Below are positions 1 to 6,865 of a DNA stretch of 17,825 nt, one piece after another (the first letter of the stretch is position 1; every line of letters begins with the position of its first letter). The translations under genes and the position numbers were made by a program. Under the pieces are notes generated by a model that did no database searches, had not been told where the DNA came from, and saw only the letters and a list, made by a program, of their open reading frames with translations. The DNA lies in NCBI GenBank assembly GCA_964423545.1, contig CAYRFV010000097.1, forward strand, positions 1-17,825. The letters run 5' to 3'. Source of the DNA: JALOOE01 sp964423545. Lineage in GTDB: Bacteria; Chloroflexota; Anaerolineae; CG2-30-64-16.

Positions 1-344
1 AACGTAGGGCCGGGCAGCTCATAGACCAGTTTGCCGTCGACGATCTGCCACGGCTGGTTGTACAGGTCACCCGCCGCATCGGCGAATGTGGCCTGGATGC
101 CGCGAGCGCCCGTCGGGATCGGAAATGCGACCCGCTGGGGGAACGTGGTGGTGCCCGTGATGCTGCCGGAAAGTATGACCAGGAGTCCTGGATCGTCGTA
201 TTCCGGCCAGAGGCGCAACGACGCCTGGTCGATCGCCAGACCCGGGCCTTGAGCTCGAATCGGTGCCGCTAGGCCGATCATCAATCCGGCCAGCAGTGTT
301 AGCAGCGCCGATCCCCCCAGCGCCCATCCCGATAGTCGCGACAT
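1..344 (-). CDS. Secreted protein of unknown function (N-terminal part; runs off window edge)
   Basis: The visible 114 residues start at an ATG at 344 preceded by GGGAG about 10 bases upstream. Residues 1-31 form a signal peptide: a basic start (MSRLSG), a hydrophobic core and a likely cleavage after AAPIRAQ. The mature part contains a beta-rich stretch around LRLWPEYDDPGLLVILSG, and the frame is open to base 1. I do not recognise a named domain. The pattern resembles extracytoplasmic proteins common in Chloroflexota genomes, but that is an impression and not a match. The gene is transcribed divergently from the LysM/L,D-transpeptidase gene, with its own promoter at 425-452. It is an exported protein with high confidence; its function is unknown. 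Confidence 0.7.
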   Translation of the reverse strand, partial: MSRLSGWALGGSALLTLLAGLMIGLAAPIRAQGPGLAIDQASLRLWPEYDDPGLLVILSGSITGTTTFPQRVAFPIPTGARGIQATFADAAGDLYNQPWQIVDGKLVYELPGPT

Positions 345-424
345 GCGTGACAAGCTCCCAAGAAACAATTCGGTCGCAGTATCCTGCGCGGCCCTGATAC
401 CGATCGCAGGCGCATCGAAGCGGT

Positions 425-452
425 AGTATACCACATCGCCCTGACGTGGCAA
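425..452 (-). promoter_or_regulatory. Sigma70-type promoter for the secreted-protein gene
   Basis: On the minus strand, TTGCCA (452-447) lies 16 bases from TATACT (430-425), with TGG immediately before the -10 (extended -10). Transcription would start near 418, giving a leader of about 74 bases. It lies back to back with the plus-strand promoter at 523-551. Confidence 0.6.
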
Positions 453-522
453 AGGAAACGCGTAAGCAGCGATCAGATCTCGAGATACTAAAAATATTAC
501 TTAAGTTGTTTGCGTCAAGGTA

Positions 523-551
523 TTGACAAACACGTGGGTCTCTGCTATAAG
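523..551 (+). promoter_or_regulatory. Near-consensus promoter for the LysM/L,D-transpeptidase gene
   Basis: TTGACA (523-528), a 17-base spacer and TATAAG (546-551), with TGC directly upstream of the -10. An A/T-rich stretch at 488-505 could act as an UP element. The start site would be near 558, which places the ATG at 645 behind an 87-base leader. This excludes longer start choices upstream of the promoter. The rest of 345-644 holds only the two divergent promoters and leaders; I see no gene in it. Confidence 0.8.
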
Positions 552-644
552 TGGATTGTACTTACATCTGAATTGTCTCGATCGCCGTGTTTGTGTCCGC
601 TCAAGCAAACCAGCTTGCTGGTTCGCCCAGCAGAGGAGAGCGTC

Positions 645-1289
645 ATGTTTTGTCGCGTCCGTGCTTATCGCTTCTTGTTCGTCCTGCTCTTGGTCGCGAT
701 GTTGGCGACACCGGTGGCGGCGTTCGCCGAACCTGAGCCGGCGGGCGGCACCTACATTGTGCGGCGCGGAGACACACTTTCGCGCATCGCCGCGCAATAT
801 GGCGTCTCTGTCGGCGCCCTGGTGGCCGCGAATGGCATCCGCAACGCGAATCTGATCTATACGGGCCAGGTGCTTCGCATTCCAGGCGCAACGGTTCGCC
901 CCGCGCCGGGCGTCAAGCCATCGCCCGCGCCTGTGGCAGGACGGTGGATCGATGTGAATCTGAGTCAGCAGCGCCTGACTGCCTATCAGGGCAACACGGC
1001 GGTCTTCTCCACGCTGATCAGCAGCGGGGTGGCTGGCCGCCGCACTCCCACCGGGCGCCATGCCGTGCGGACGAAGATTCCGGCGCAACGGATGTCGGGG
1101 CCAGGGTACAACCTACCCGGAGTCCCTTACGTGATGTACTTCGCAGGGGCGAACGCCATCCACGGCACCTATTGGCACAACAACTTCGGGCGTCCGATGA
1201 GCCACGGGTGCGTCAATATGCGCATCCCGGAGGCGAAGTGGCTCTACAACTGGGCGAGCATCGGCACGCCGGTGGTGGTGCACTACTGA
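645..1289 (+). CDS. LysM domain L,D-transpeptidase (YkuD family)
   Basis: The 214-residue exported protein would cross-link or modify peptidoglycan with an L,D-transpeptidase domain. Residues 1-28 are a signal peptide (hydrophobic core LFVLLLVAML, cleavage near AFA). Residues 36-80 are one LysM repeat (YIVRRGDTLSRIA...LRIP), which binds glycan. A proline-rich linker follows at 87-97. Residues 100-214 are the YkuD catalytic domain with the signature H173 and SHGC (186-189), so Cys189 is the nucleophile. The ATG at 645 was chosen because AGAGGAG lies just upstream, the signal peptide starts there, and the longer frame would begin before the promoter. The gene is a single transcription unit closed by a terminator at 1310-1342. 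The family assignment is secure; the exact crosslink formed is inferred. Confidence 0.93.
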   Translation: MFCRVRAYRFLFVLLLVAMLATPVAAFAEPEPAGGTYIVRRGDTLSRIAAQYGVSVGALVAANGIRNANLIYTGQVLRIPGATVRPAPGVKPSPAPVAGRWIDVNLSQQRLTAYQGNTAVFSTLISSGVAGRRTPTGRHAVRTKIPAQRMSGPGYNLPGVPYVMYFAGANAIHGTYWHNNFGRPMSHGCVNMRIPEAKWLYNWASIGTPVVVHY

Positions 1290-1309
1290 TCGCGTAGGTT
1301 CAGGGGACA

Positions 1310-1342
1310 GGGAGATCCGGTGTGATCGGGTCTCCCTTTTTT
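1310..1342 (+). terminator. Intrinsic terminator after the L,D-transpeptidase gene
   Basis: GGGAGATCC (1310-1318) pairs with GGGTCTCCC (1328-1336), nine base pairs with one G-U, a 9-base loop, followed by six T residues (1337-1342). It lies 20 bases after the stop codon and abuts the end of the convergent epimerase gene. Confidence 0.9.
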
Positions 1343-2303
1343 ATTGGCCGTTCGACGGCCACGGCCGGCCGGCCCTCTGCGGGGCGTTGCGCATGCTCTC
1401 ATCCAGAACTTGTCGCAGTCCTGCACGGAGCGTCACTCGGGGACGATAGCCAAGTTTGAGTTGCGCCTGGCGGATGTCGGCTACCAGGCGGCTGACGCCG
1501 CCCCCCTGTTGCGGATTCGAGATTACTTCCGGCTGGCGTCCCGTCACCTGGCCGAGAACCGCGATCAGTTGACTGATCGAGGTCTCTTCGCCGGAGCCGA
1601 CATTGAGGACAGCGCCATTGATATTGGGCGCCGTGGCGGCCGCCACCAGCGCATCCACCACATCGTCGATATAGACGAAGTCGCGCGTCTGCTGGCCCTT
1701 GCCGTGGATCACCAGTGACGCGCCGCTCAGAATGCTTTTGACGTAGAGAGGAATTACGGGCGAATGCGCCGGCGGCACCCGCTGTCCCGGCCCGTACGCA
1801 TTGAAGATGCGCAGCGCCACGGTTTCTATCCGATTGAGCTCACCCAGTGCGAAGATGTAATACTCCGCCGCCAGCTTGCTGACGGCATAGGGCACCAGCG
1901 GATGGGGTCGCGCGTCCTCCGCCACCGGCTGGCTCGGCTGCGGTCCATAGACCGTCGCAGAGGATGCGAAGACGACGCGCTTGACTCCGGCATCGCGTAT
2001 GGCCTCCACCAGGCTCACCGTGCCCCCCACATTGACGTCGTTGTAATCGCGAGGATACAGGACCGATTCCTGAACGGATACGCGAGCCGCCAGGTGGAAG
2101 ACGCAGTCGACCTGTTGGAGCTGTGTCCACAGTTTCGGACGGTCGCGCACGTCCCCCCGAGTGAAGAGAGCGTCAGGATGGAGACGCGTTGGGTCGCCGG
2201 TGCTGAGGTCATCGAAAACCCGGACCTGGTGTCCGGTTTCAGCTAAGCGATTGGTCAGCGCTGTCCCAATGAACCCTGCGCCGCCGGTGATTAGGCAACG
2301 CAT
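1341..2303 (-). CDS. NAD-dependent nucleotide-sugar epimerase/dehydratase (extended SDR)
   Basis: The 320-residue protein has the extended short-chain dehydrogenase fold that acts on nucleotide sugars. The NAD-binding glycine motif TGGAGFIG is at residues 6-13, the Asp pair FDDLS at 30-34, the active-site region SSATVYG at 114-120 and the catalytic YxxxK at Tyr139/Lys143. The substrate-side motif QTRDFVYIDD is at 205-214. The length fits UDP-glucose 4-epimerase-like enzymes (about 310-330). The start codon follows GAGGAGG closely, and an extended -10 promoter lies at 2346-2354. It stands alone, so its pathway (galactose, exopolysaccharide or lipid glycan) cannot be read from neighbours. UDP-galactose 4-epimerase is the default guess; UDP-glucuronate or dTDP-sugar enzymes are alternatives. 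Confidence 0.9.
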   Translation of the reverse strand: MRCLITGGAGFIGTALTNRLAETGHQVRVFDDLSTGDPTRLHPDALFTRGDVRDRPKLWTQLQQVDCVFHLAARVSVQESVLYPRDYNDVNVGGTVSLVEAIRDAGVKRVVFASSATVYGPQPSQPVAEDARPHPLVPYAVSKLAAEYYIFALGELNRIETVALRIFNAYGPGQRVPPAHSPVIPLYVKSILSGASLVIHGKGQQTRDFVYIDDVVDALVAAATAPNINGAVLNVGSGEETSISQLIAVLGQVTGRQPEVISNPQQGGGVSRLVADIRQAQLKLGYRPRVTLRAGLRQVLDESMRNAPQRAGRPWPSNGQ

Positions 2304-2345
2304 GTGCCTCCTCAGTTGCGAGCAGTATCTTTGGCTTTCATGCTC

Positions 2346-2354
2346 AGTATAGCA
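2346..2354 (-). promoter_or_regulatory. Extended -10 promoter for the epimerase gene
   Basis: On the minus strand TGC precedes TATACT (2351-2346). The -35 region at 17 bases is poor (TCTATC), so the extended -10 would carry recognition. The start would be near 2339, giving a leader of about 36 bases. Confidence 0.55.
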
Positions 2355-2407
2355 CAGATCGTGAAGCGGATAGAAAATGTGCGGCGGTCAGCCGCCGCGC
2401 GTGACGT

Positions 2408-2436
2408 TTGGCCATTCTCCTGGCAGTCGGTATAAT
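2408..2436 (+). promoter_or_regulatory. Promoter for aspS
   Basis: TTGGCC (2408-2413), a 17-base spacer and a perfect TATAAT (2431-2436). The start would be near 2443, leaving a 20-base leader that contains GGGGAG ahead of the ATG at 2463. Unlike the other promoters here it lacks the TG of the extended -10. Confidence 0.7.
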
Positions 2437-2462
2437 GGCCCCAGATCTGTTTGGGGAGAGCC

Positions 2463-4232
2463 ATGATGCTTAAGACGATCAACTGTGGGGACCTGCGCCT
2501 GGCGCATGCCGGGCAGCACGTGACGCTGGCCGGTTGGGTGCACCGGCGGCGCGATCACGGCGCGCTGATCTTCCTGGATCTGCGCGACCGTTCAGGATTG
2601 GTGCAAGTGACGTGCAACGCGCAGAACGCACCTGCGGCGCACGCCGTGCTCAACGGAGTGCGCAATGAGTACGTGGTGCAGGTCACCGGCCTCGTGCATG
2701 AGCGTCCTGCCGGGCTGTCCAATCCAAACGTGGCGACGGGCGACATCGAGGTGATCGCCGAGGCTGCCCAAGTGCTGAATGAGGCGCGGACCACGCCGTT
2801 CTACATCAACGAGGATGCCACAGTGGATGAAGCGTTGCGCCTGAAGTACCGCTACCTCGATCTGCGCCGGCCTCCGATGCAGAGCAACATCATCCTGCGT
2901 CACCAAGTTGTCAAGTTGATTCGCGACCACCTGGACACTCTCGGTTTCCTCGAAATCGAGACGCCGATACTGATCAAGACCACTCCGGAAGGCGCTCGGG
3001 ACTACGTCGTGCCGAGCCGGGTGCATCCCGGTGCGTTCTACGCGCTGCCGCAATCACCGCAGCAGCTCAAGCAGCTCCTCATGGTCGGCGGCTTTGAGAA
3101 GTACTTCCAGATCGCCCGCTGCTTCCGAGATGAAGACCTGCGCGCTGACCGGCAGCCGGAGTTCACTCAGCTTGATCTGGAAATGTCGTTCGTTGATCGC
3201 GATGATGTGATGGGCGTGATCGAGCCGCTGTATACCAAGATCGTCGAAAGATGCGGCAGCAAGCCGATCATGGCGAAGCCGTTCCCGGTGCTCACCTATG
3301 CCGAGGCCATGGCGAAGTACGGATCGGATAAGCCCGACTTACGCTTTGGGATGGAGCTGGTCGATCTCAGCGATCTGATGGTCAGCAGCAGCTTCGAGGC
3401 GTTCGCCAAGGCCGTGGCGGCGGGGGGCCAGGTGAAGGCACTCGTCGCTCCCGGCTGCGCTGCTTTCAGTCGCAGGCAAGTGGACGAGCTGGCCGACCTT
3501 GCCAGGCGCTTCGGAGCGAAAGGCGTCGCCACCATTGCGCGCGAGACCGACGGCAGCGTTAAGTCGTCGCTGTCCAGGTTCCTGCCCTCCGAGACGCTGG
3601 ATGCCGTCTGTGCGCGAGCCGGGGCGGCGGCCGGAGATCTCGTCCTGATCGTAGCGGATGCGCATCGCGGCATCGTGGCCCGGAGTCTGTCCGAGTTGCG
3701 CCTGGCGCTTGGCGAGCAACTCGGGCTGGTGCGGCACGATACTCATGCGTTGTGTTGGGTGGTGGAGTTCCCGTTGCTGGAGTGGAGCGCCGAAGAGAGA
3801 CGTTGGTCGGCGATGCACCATCCGTTCACTTCTGCGATGGACGAGGATTGGGCGCTGTTGGACACCGATCCGGGCACAGTGCGCGCCAAGGCCTACGACT
3901 TGGTGATGGATGGCTGGGAAGTGGGTGGGGGCAGCATCCGCATCCATCGCCGCGAGCAGCAACAGGCGATGTTCAGGGCGCTCGGCATCGGCGCTGCGGA
4001 AGCGGAGGAGAAGTTCGGTCACTTGCTCGAGGCATTCGAGTTCGGTGCACCGCCCCATGGTGGCATCGCAACAGGGATCGACCGTACGGTCGCCATCCTG
4101 GCGGGGACGTCAAGCATTCGAGAGGTCATCGCATTCCCGAAGACCGCCTCGGCCACCGATGTGATGTTCCGTTCGCCTTCGCCTATCTCGGAGGCGCAAC
4201 TGCGCGAGTTGCATCTGGCGGTGCGCGACTAG
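2463..4232 (+). CDS. aspS: Aspartyl-tRNA synthetase, probably non-discriminating type
   Basis: The 589-residue class II synthetase charges tRNA-Asp with aspartate. The N-terminal OB-fold anticodon domain spans about 1-105 (GWVHRRRDHG at 24-33). Motif 2 is at about 220-235 (CFRDEDLRADRQPEFTQ), the bacterial GAD insertion is at about 285-400, and motif 3 with GIDR is at 538-541. The length is normal for bacterial AspRS. I chose the ATG at 2463 (GGGGAG four bases upstream) over an in-frame TTG at 2451, which would overlap the ribosome-binding site. His32 in RRRDHG and Gly84 in RPAG match residues reported for the non-discriminating Pseudomonas enzyme. Such enzymes also make Asp-tRNA-Asn for GatCAB. 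The AspRS call is certain; the non-discriminating call is inferred from two residues. Confidence 0.96.
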   Translation: MMLKTINCGDLRLAHAGQHVTLAGWVHRRRDHGALIFLDLRDRSGLVQVTCNAQNAPAAHAVLNGVRNEYVVQVTGLVHERPAGLSNPNVATGDIEVIAEAAQVLNEARTTPFYINEDATVDEALRLKYRYLDLRRPPMQSNIILRHQVVKLIRDHLDTLGFLEIETPILIKTTPEGARDYVVPSRVHPGAFYALPQSPQQLKQLLMVGGFEKYFQIARCFRDEDLRADRQPEFTQLDLEMSFVDRDDVMGVIEPLYTKIVERCGSKPIMAKPFPVLTYAEAMAKYGSDKPDLRFGMELVDLSDLMVSSSFEAFAKAVAAGGQVKALVAPGCAAFSRRQVDELADLARRFGAKGVATIARETDGSVKSSLSRFLPSETLDAVCARAGAAAGDLVLIVADAHRGIVARSLSELRLALGEQLGLVRHDTHALCWVVEFPLLEWSAEERRWSAMHHPFTSAMDEDWALLDTDPGTVRAKAYDLVMDGWEVGGGSIRIHRREQQQAMFRALGIGAAEAEEKFGHLLEAFEFGAPPHGGIATGIDRTVAILAGTSSIREVIAFPKTASATDVMFRSPSPISEAQLRELHLAVRD

Positions 4233-4265
4233 CGCGAGAAGCTTCCGATGCCTGGTTTGCCGCAT

Positions 4266-4294
4266 TTGCACGCCATAGCGACCTGTGCTAGGAT
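4266..4294 (+). promoter_or_regulatory. Promoter for the 6S RNA candidate
   Basis: TTGCAC (4266-4271), a 17-base spacer and TAGGAT (4289-4294), with TGC directly before the -10. The start would fall at about 4301-4303, right where the 6S structure begins. Confidence 0.65.
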
Positions 4295-4301
4295 ACGAAT
4301 G

Positions 4302-4506
4302 TAGTACCCTGCGGTGTGCGTGATGCTCCAAATACGTTTTGAGCCAACACCAAACTCAAGGGAGTTGGACATTCTGACGGGCGACGCGATAGCCGCATAG
4401 ACTGCGTTTAGCAGTCCGTGTTCTGGCAAGGCAGACCCCGTCGGCAAGGCTCCCACCTGCGCATGCAGGTTCAAAACCACGGAAGCGCACGGCACGGCGG
4501 GGCACT
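4302..4506 (+). ncRNA. ssrS: 6S RNA (regulator of RNA polymerase)
   Basis: 6S RNA mimics an open promoter and sequesters housekeeping RNA polymerase. The 5' end carries CCCUGCGGUGU, familiar from known 6S RNAs. Closing stems form between 4307-4312 and 4497-4502 and between 4315-4321 and 4485-4491. A large central bubble follows (4322-4359 opposite 4455-4484). Its 3' side holds a small hairpin, ACCTGC/GCAGGT (4455-4460 with 4465-4470), followed by TTCAAAA. Beyond the bubble, GGGAG (4360-4364) pairs with CTCCC (4450-4454), and CTGACGGG (4374-4381) pairs with CCCGTCGG (4437-4444). An apical hairpin GACTGC/GCAGTC is at 4400-4416. Rod shape, bubble, length of about 200 and its own promoter all fit 6S. 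The exact ends are estimates. Confidence 0.82.
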
Positions 4507-4517
4507 CGGAATTGTCT

Positions 4518-4545
4518 GGGCCGCCGATTCGCGAATCGGCGGCCC
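4518..4545 (+). repeat. Perfect 28-base palindrome downstream of 6S RNA
   Basis: Two 14-base arms (4518-4531 and 4532-4545) are exact reverse complements. There is no T run after it, so it is not a classical terminator on its own. It may protect or help process the 6S 3' end, or work with the next hairpin. Confidence 0.8.
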
Positions 4546-4554
4546 CAGGAGCTG

Positions 4555-4590
4555 CGGGCGAGCCGGGCAGGGTGCCGGCCCGCCCGTTTT
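4555..4590 (+). terminator. Intrinsic terminator between 6S RNA and the response regulator
   Basis: CGGGCGAGCCGG (4555-4566) pairs with CCGGCCCGCCCG (4575-4586), eleven pairs with one A-C mismatch and an 8-base loop, followed by TTTT and a T-rich tail. It ends 21 bases before the response regulator start, so it may terminate the 6S transcript or attenuate readthrough into the regulator genes. Confidence 0.75.
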
Positions 4591-4611
4591 GTGTCTTGTT
4601 GACCCGATCAG

Positions 4612-5289
4612 ATGGCAGAGAAGATCCTGCTCGTCGATGACGAGCCCAACCTGCGCGAGACCCTGGCGCTCAACCTGCGGCACTCCGGCTATCACGTCGT
4701 CACTGCCGGCGATGGCGCGGCCGCGCTCGATCGCGTCCAGACCGAGCATCCAGATCTGGTCATCCTCGATCTGATGCTGCCCGAGCTCGACGGGCTTACC
4801 GTGTGCCGCAGCATGCGCCAGCTCTCCGATGTGCCGGTGCTCATGCTGACGGCGCGCACCGCTGAGCTGGACAAGATCGTCGGTCTGGAGAGCGGTGCTG
4901 ACGACTATATGACCAAGCCGTTCAGCCTGGGCGAGCTTCAGGCGCGCATTCGCGCGTTGCTGCGCCGCGCGGGCTCGCGCGAAACGGCCGAGCAGATCGT
5001 CGTCGGCAACCTCACCCTGAATCTGGTCAGCCGTCGCGCATTCCTGGCCGGCAAGGAGCTCGTGTTGAGCCCCAAGGAGTTCAGCTTGCTTGCAGAGCTG
5101 ATGCGGCATCAGGGCGCAGTGCTTTCGCGCGATCTGCTCCTGACTCGCGTCTGGGGCTTCGACTATTATGGCGATAATCGAACTGTCGATGTGCACGTGC
5201 GTTGGCTGCGCGAGAAGATCGAGGACAATCCGGCCGAGCCAGTGCGGATCGTCACGGTGCGCGGGATCGGATATCGCTTCGAAGGATAG
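4612..5289 (+). CDS. phoB: OmpR/PhoB-family response regulator
   Basis: The 225-residue two-component regulator has a receiver domain (about 4-118) with the acidic pair Asp9/Asp10, phospho-acceptor Asp53 (LVILDLMLPELDG), Thr80 and Lys102 (KPF). Its winged-helix DNA-binding domain (about 126-224) ends in the typical TVRGIGYRFE. It is activated by the kinase gene 21 bases downstream. The PhoB assignment rests on family resemblance and on the phoU remnant after the kinase; a different signal is possible. No Shine-Dalgarno sequence is visible before the ATG and no promoter fits in the 21 bases after the upstream terminator. Transcription may come through from the 6S promoter or from a site I could not recognise. 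Confidence 0.9.
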   Translation: MAEKILLVDDEPNLRETLALNLRHSGYHVVTAGDGAAALDRVQTEHPDLVILDLMLPELDGLTVCRSMRQLSDVPVLMLTARTAELDKIVGLESGADDYMTKPFSLGELQARIRALLRRAGSRETAEQIVVGNLTLNLVSRRAFLAGKELVLSPKEFSLLAELMRHQGAVLSRDLLLTRVWGFDYYGDNRTVDVHVRWLREKIEDNPAEPVRIVTVRGIGYRFEG

Positions 5290-5310
5290 GGGCTGCCCCT
5301 TCTGGTCTTC

Positions 5311-6477
5311 ATGCGGACCTCTGACCTGCTTCTGATCGGGCTGTTGGGCGCGGCGGCTGTGCTGTTGCTCCTGCTGTGGGTGCGCGGCCGGCGCGCAGCC
5401 CAGGAGGTGCACAGCGCCGGCCAGGCGCGTATGGAGGCGATGGCCGAAGCCGCCGAAGCATCCGAGCGAGCTCGCCAAAACGCCGCCTATCTGGCTGGTC
5501 TCGGCGATGCCAGCCTCGATGCTTTGCTCCTGCTGGACGCCGACCGGCGGATCATTTGGGCCAATCAGGCGACATGGACGATGTTCCCGCCCGTCGAGAA
5601 CGTGATCGGGCAGACCTTCATCGGGTTGGTGCACGACTACGAGTTGAACCAGGCGGTCTTGGACGCTGCGTCTGGCGGGCGCTCCATCGTGCGACAAACA
5701 GTGGTTGGCGGCCGCACGATGCGAATCCGGGCCGTGCCGGTTCCGGAACCGGGCGGAGTGGCTGTCGCGATCGAGGATGTCACCGAGCTCCAGCGGCTGG
5801 GTCGAGCACGCCGGGATTTCGTCGCTAACCTTTCTCACGAGCTGCGCACGCCACTGGCCAACATCGATCTTGCGGCCCAAACGCTGAGGGACGGCGCTGC
5901 GTCGCGTGACCCCGCTCTCGTTCAGCGACTTCTGGGGCAGATCCAGTCCCAGGTGCAAGTGCTGAGCCAGTTGAGCCAGGAGATGATGGACCTGGCGCAG
6001 ATCGAGTCGGGCCAGGTGCTGCTGAAACTGGTGCCGGCGCCCATAGCGCCGCTTGTCGGCCAGGTGGTCGCGACGATGTTGCCGCAGGCGACTGTCAAAG
6101 GTCTCCACGTGAGCAGGTTGGTGCCAGAGGATATGGCTGCGCTGATGGACGAGCAACAGGTGGCTCGAGTCGTCAGCAACTTGCTGCACAACGCAATCAA
6201 GTTCACACCCGACGGGGGCATCATCAGTATCGCAGCCGAGTCGGTCGGTGATGACATCCGGGTCTGCGTGACCGATACCGGCCCGGGGATTCCTAAGAAT
6301 GACCAGGCGCGCATCTTCGAGCGATTCTACAAGCAGGACCGTGCTCGCACTAAGGGAGGCACTGGTCTGGGATTGGCCATCGCCCGCCACATCGTTGAAG
6401 GCCACGGTGGCCGCATCTGGGTGGAGAGCACCCCAGGAGAGGGCTCGCGATTCTTCTTCACGCTTCCCAAGGCCTGA
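5311..6477 (+). CDS. phoR: PAS-containing sensor histidine kinase, PhoR-like
   Basis: The 388-residue membrane-bound kinase partners the upstream response regulator. Residues 7-24 are a single membrane helix, a short coiled region follows to about 55, and a PAS domain spans about 58-160. The HisKA domain has the phospho-accepting His176 in FVANLSHELRTPL. The ATPase domain has the N box around Asn294 (NLLHNAIKFTP), G1 DTGPGI (322-327), F box IFERFY (335-340) and G2 GGTGLGLAIA (349-358). One short N-terminal helix with no large sensory loop resembles PhoR/SphS-type kinases that sense through a partner such as Pst-PhoU. It lies 21 bases after the regulator gene, so co-transcription is likely. 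Histidine kinase is certain; the phosphate role is inferred. Confidence 0.9.
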   Translation: MRTSDLLLIGLLGAAAVLLLLLWVRGRRAAQEVHSAGQARMEAMAEAAEASERARQNAAYLAGLGDASLDALLLLDADRRIIWANQATWTMFPPVENVIGQTFIGLVHDYELNQAVLDAASGGRSIVRQTVVGGRTMRIRAVPVPEPGGVAVAIEDVTELQRLGRARRDFVANLSHELRTPLANIDLAAQTLRDGAASRDPALVQRLLGQIQSQVQVLSQLSQEMMDLAQIESGQVLLKLVPAPIAPLVGQVVATMLPQATVKGLHVSRLVPEDMAALMDEQQVARVVSNLLHNAIKFTPDGGIISIAAESVGDDIRVCVTDTGPGIPKNDQARIFERFYKQDRARTKGGTGLGLAIARHIVEGHGGRIWVESTPGEGSRFFFTLPKA

Positions 6478-6494
6478 CCCATTGACGAATCCTC

Positions 6495-6690
6495 ATGTTG
6501 CTGCGGAGCGCCATGCCGCGCGTGCAAGCGTGGCTGGCGGTGCTGGGCGTCGTGTTGGTGAGCATGCCGTTCTCGGGCTTGCAGCGGACGACCCGCGCCG
6601 GCGCAGGGCGACCGTTCCACCGGCGCCGCCGCGTCCGGGCACGCTCGAGAACAAGGGCTCCGGCGCATTGCAGACCTTCCATGTGGTATC
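6495..6690 (+). pseudogene. Possible pstS 5'-end remnant (frameshifted)
   Basis: From the ATG at 6495 one frame gives a signal-peptide-like stretch (MPRVQAWLAVLGVVLVSMPF), but it then turns into an arginine-rich sequence unlike a real protein. A second frame over about 6620-6680 reads PPAPPRPGTLENKGSGALQ. This resembles the linker and first strand of PstS-type phosphate-binding lipoproteins (a proline/alanine linker, then GTL-x-x-KGS). The position directly after the PhoR-like kinase is where pstS commonly lies. Changing frame within the presumed gene, and losing everything after the first strand, fits a decayed, deleted gene. The identification is tentative because the matching stretch is short. 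Confidence 0.4.
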
Positions 6691-6737
6691 ATCCTACATG
6701 GTCGAACGACCGCGCTGGGTCGGCGCCGGTACAGATT

Positions 6738-6842
6738 CTTCAGGCGATGCTTGATCTGGAGCGCGTGGCCGACCGGGCCACGAACGTCGCCGAGCGCGTG
6801 GTCTATTCCGTTACGGGCGAGCTAATCGATCTGAACGTGTAA
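6738..6842 (+). pseudogene. phoU: phoU 3'-end remnant
   Basis: The frame ending at TAA 6842 reads MLDLERVADRATNVAERVVY followed by SVTGELIDLNV. This is the terminal helix pair of PhoU proteins (the LERVADRxTNxxERVxxxxTGE pattern). PhoU normally has about 215-235 residues in two three-helix bundles, and only about the last 33 remain. A 31-codon frame could start at ATG 6747, but no ribosome-binding site precedes it and no such mini-PhoU is known to me. With the kinase upstream and a possible pstS start before it, this looks like the right-hand edge of a deletion that removed pstCAB and most of phoU. Confidence 0.65.
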
Positions 6843-6865
6843 CTGAACTGCTCTGAGGACGCGCC

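Noticed and set aside
510..644. Longer start for the L,D-transpeptidase gene at 510
   Set aside because: It would begin before the -35 box at 523 and put 45 non-signal residues in front of a perfect signal peptide that has its own ribosome-binding site.
1310..1342. Two-way terminator serving the epimerase gene too
   Set aside because: The minus-strand side of the hairpin is not followed by a T run, so only plus-strand termination is supported.
4471..6405. A 644-codon open frame on the minus strand opposite the 6S RNA, response regulator and kinase
   Set aside because: The plus strand encodes clear receiver, DNA-binding and kinase domains with all motifs. The minus product is rich in His, Gln and Arg with no domain, typical of an antisense shadow in GC-rich DNA.
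6495..6842. A single intact 115-residue protein
   Set aside because: The middle is arginine-rich nonsense, and the only family-like parts are a signal peptide and a PhoU end that do not belong together. Fusion by deletion explains it better.
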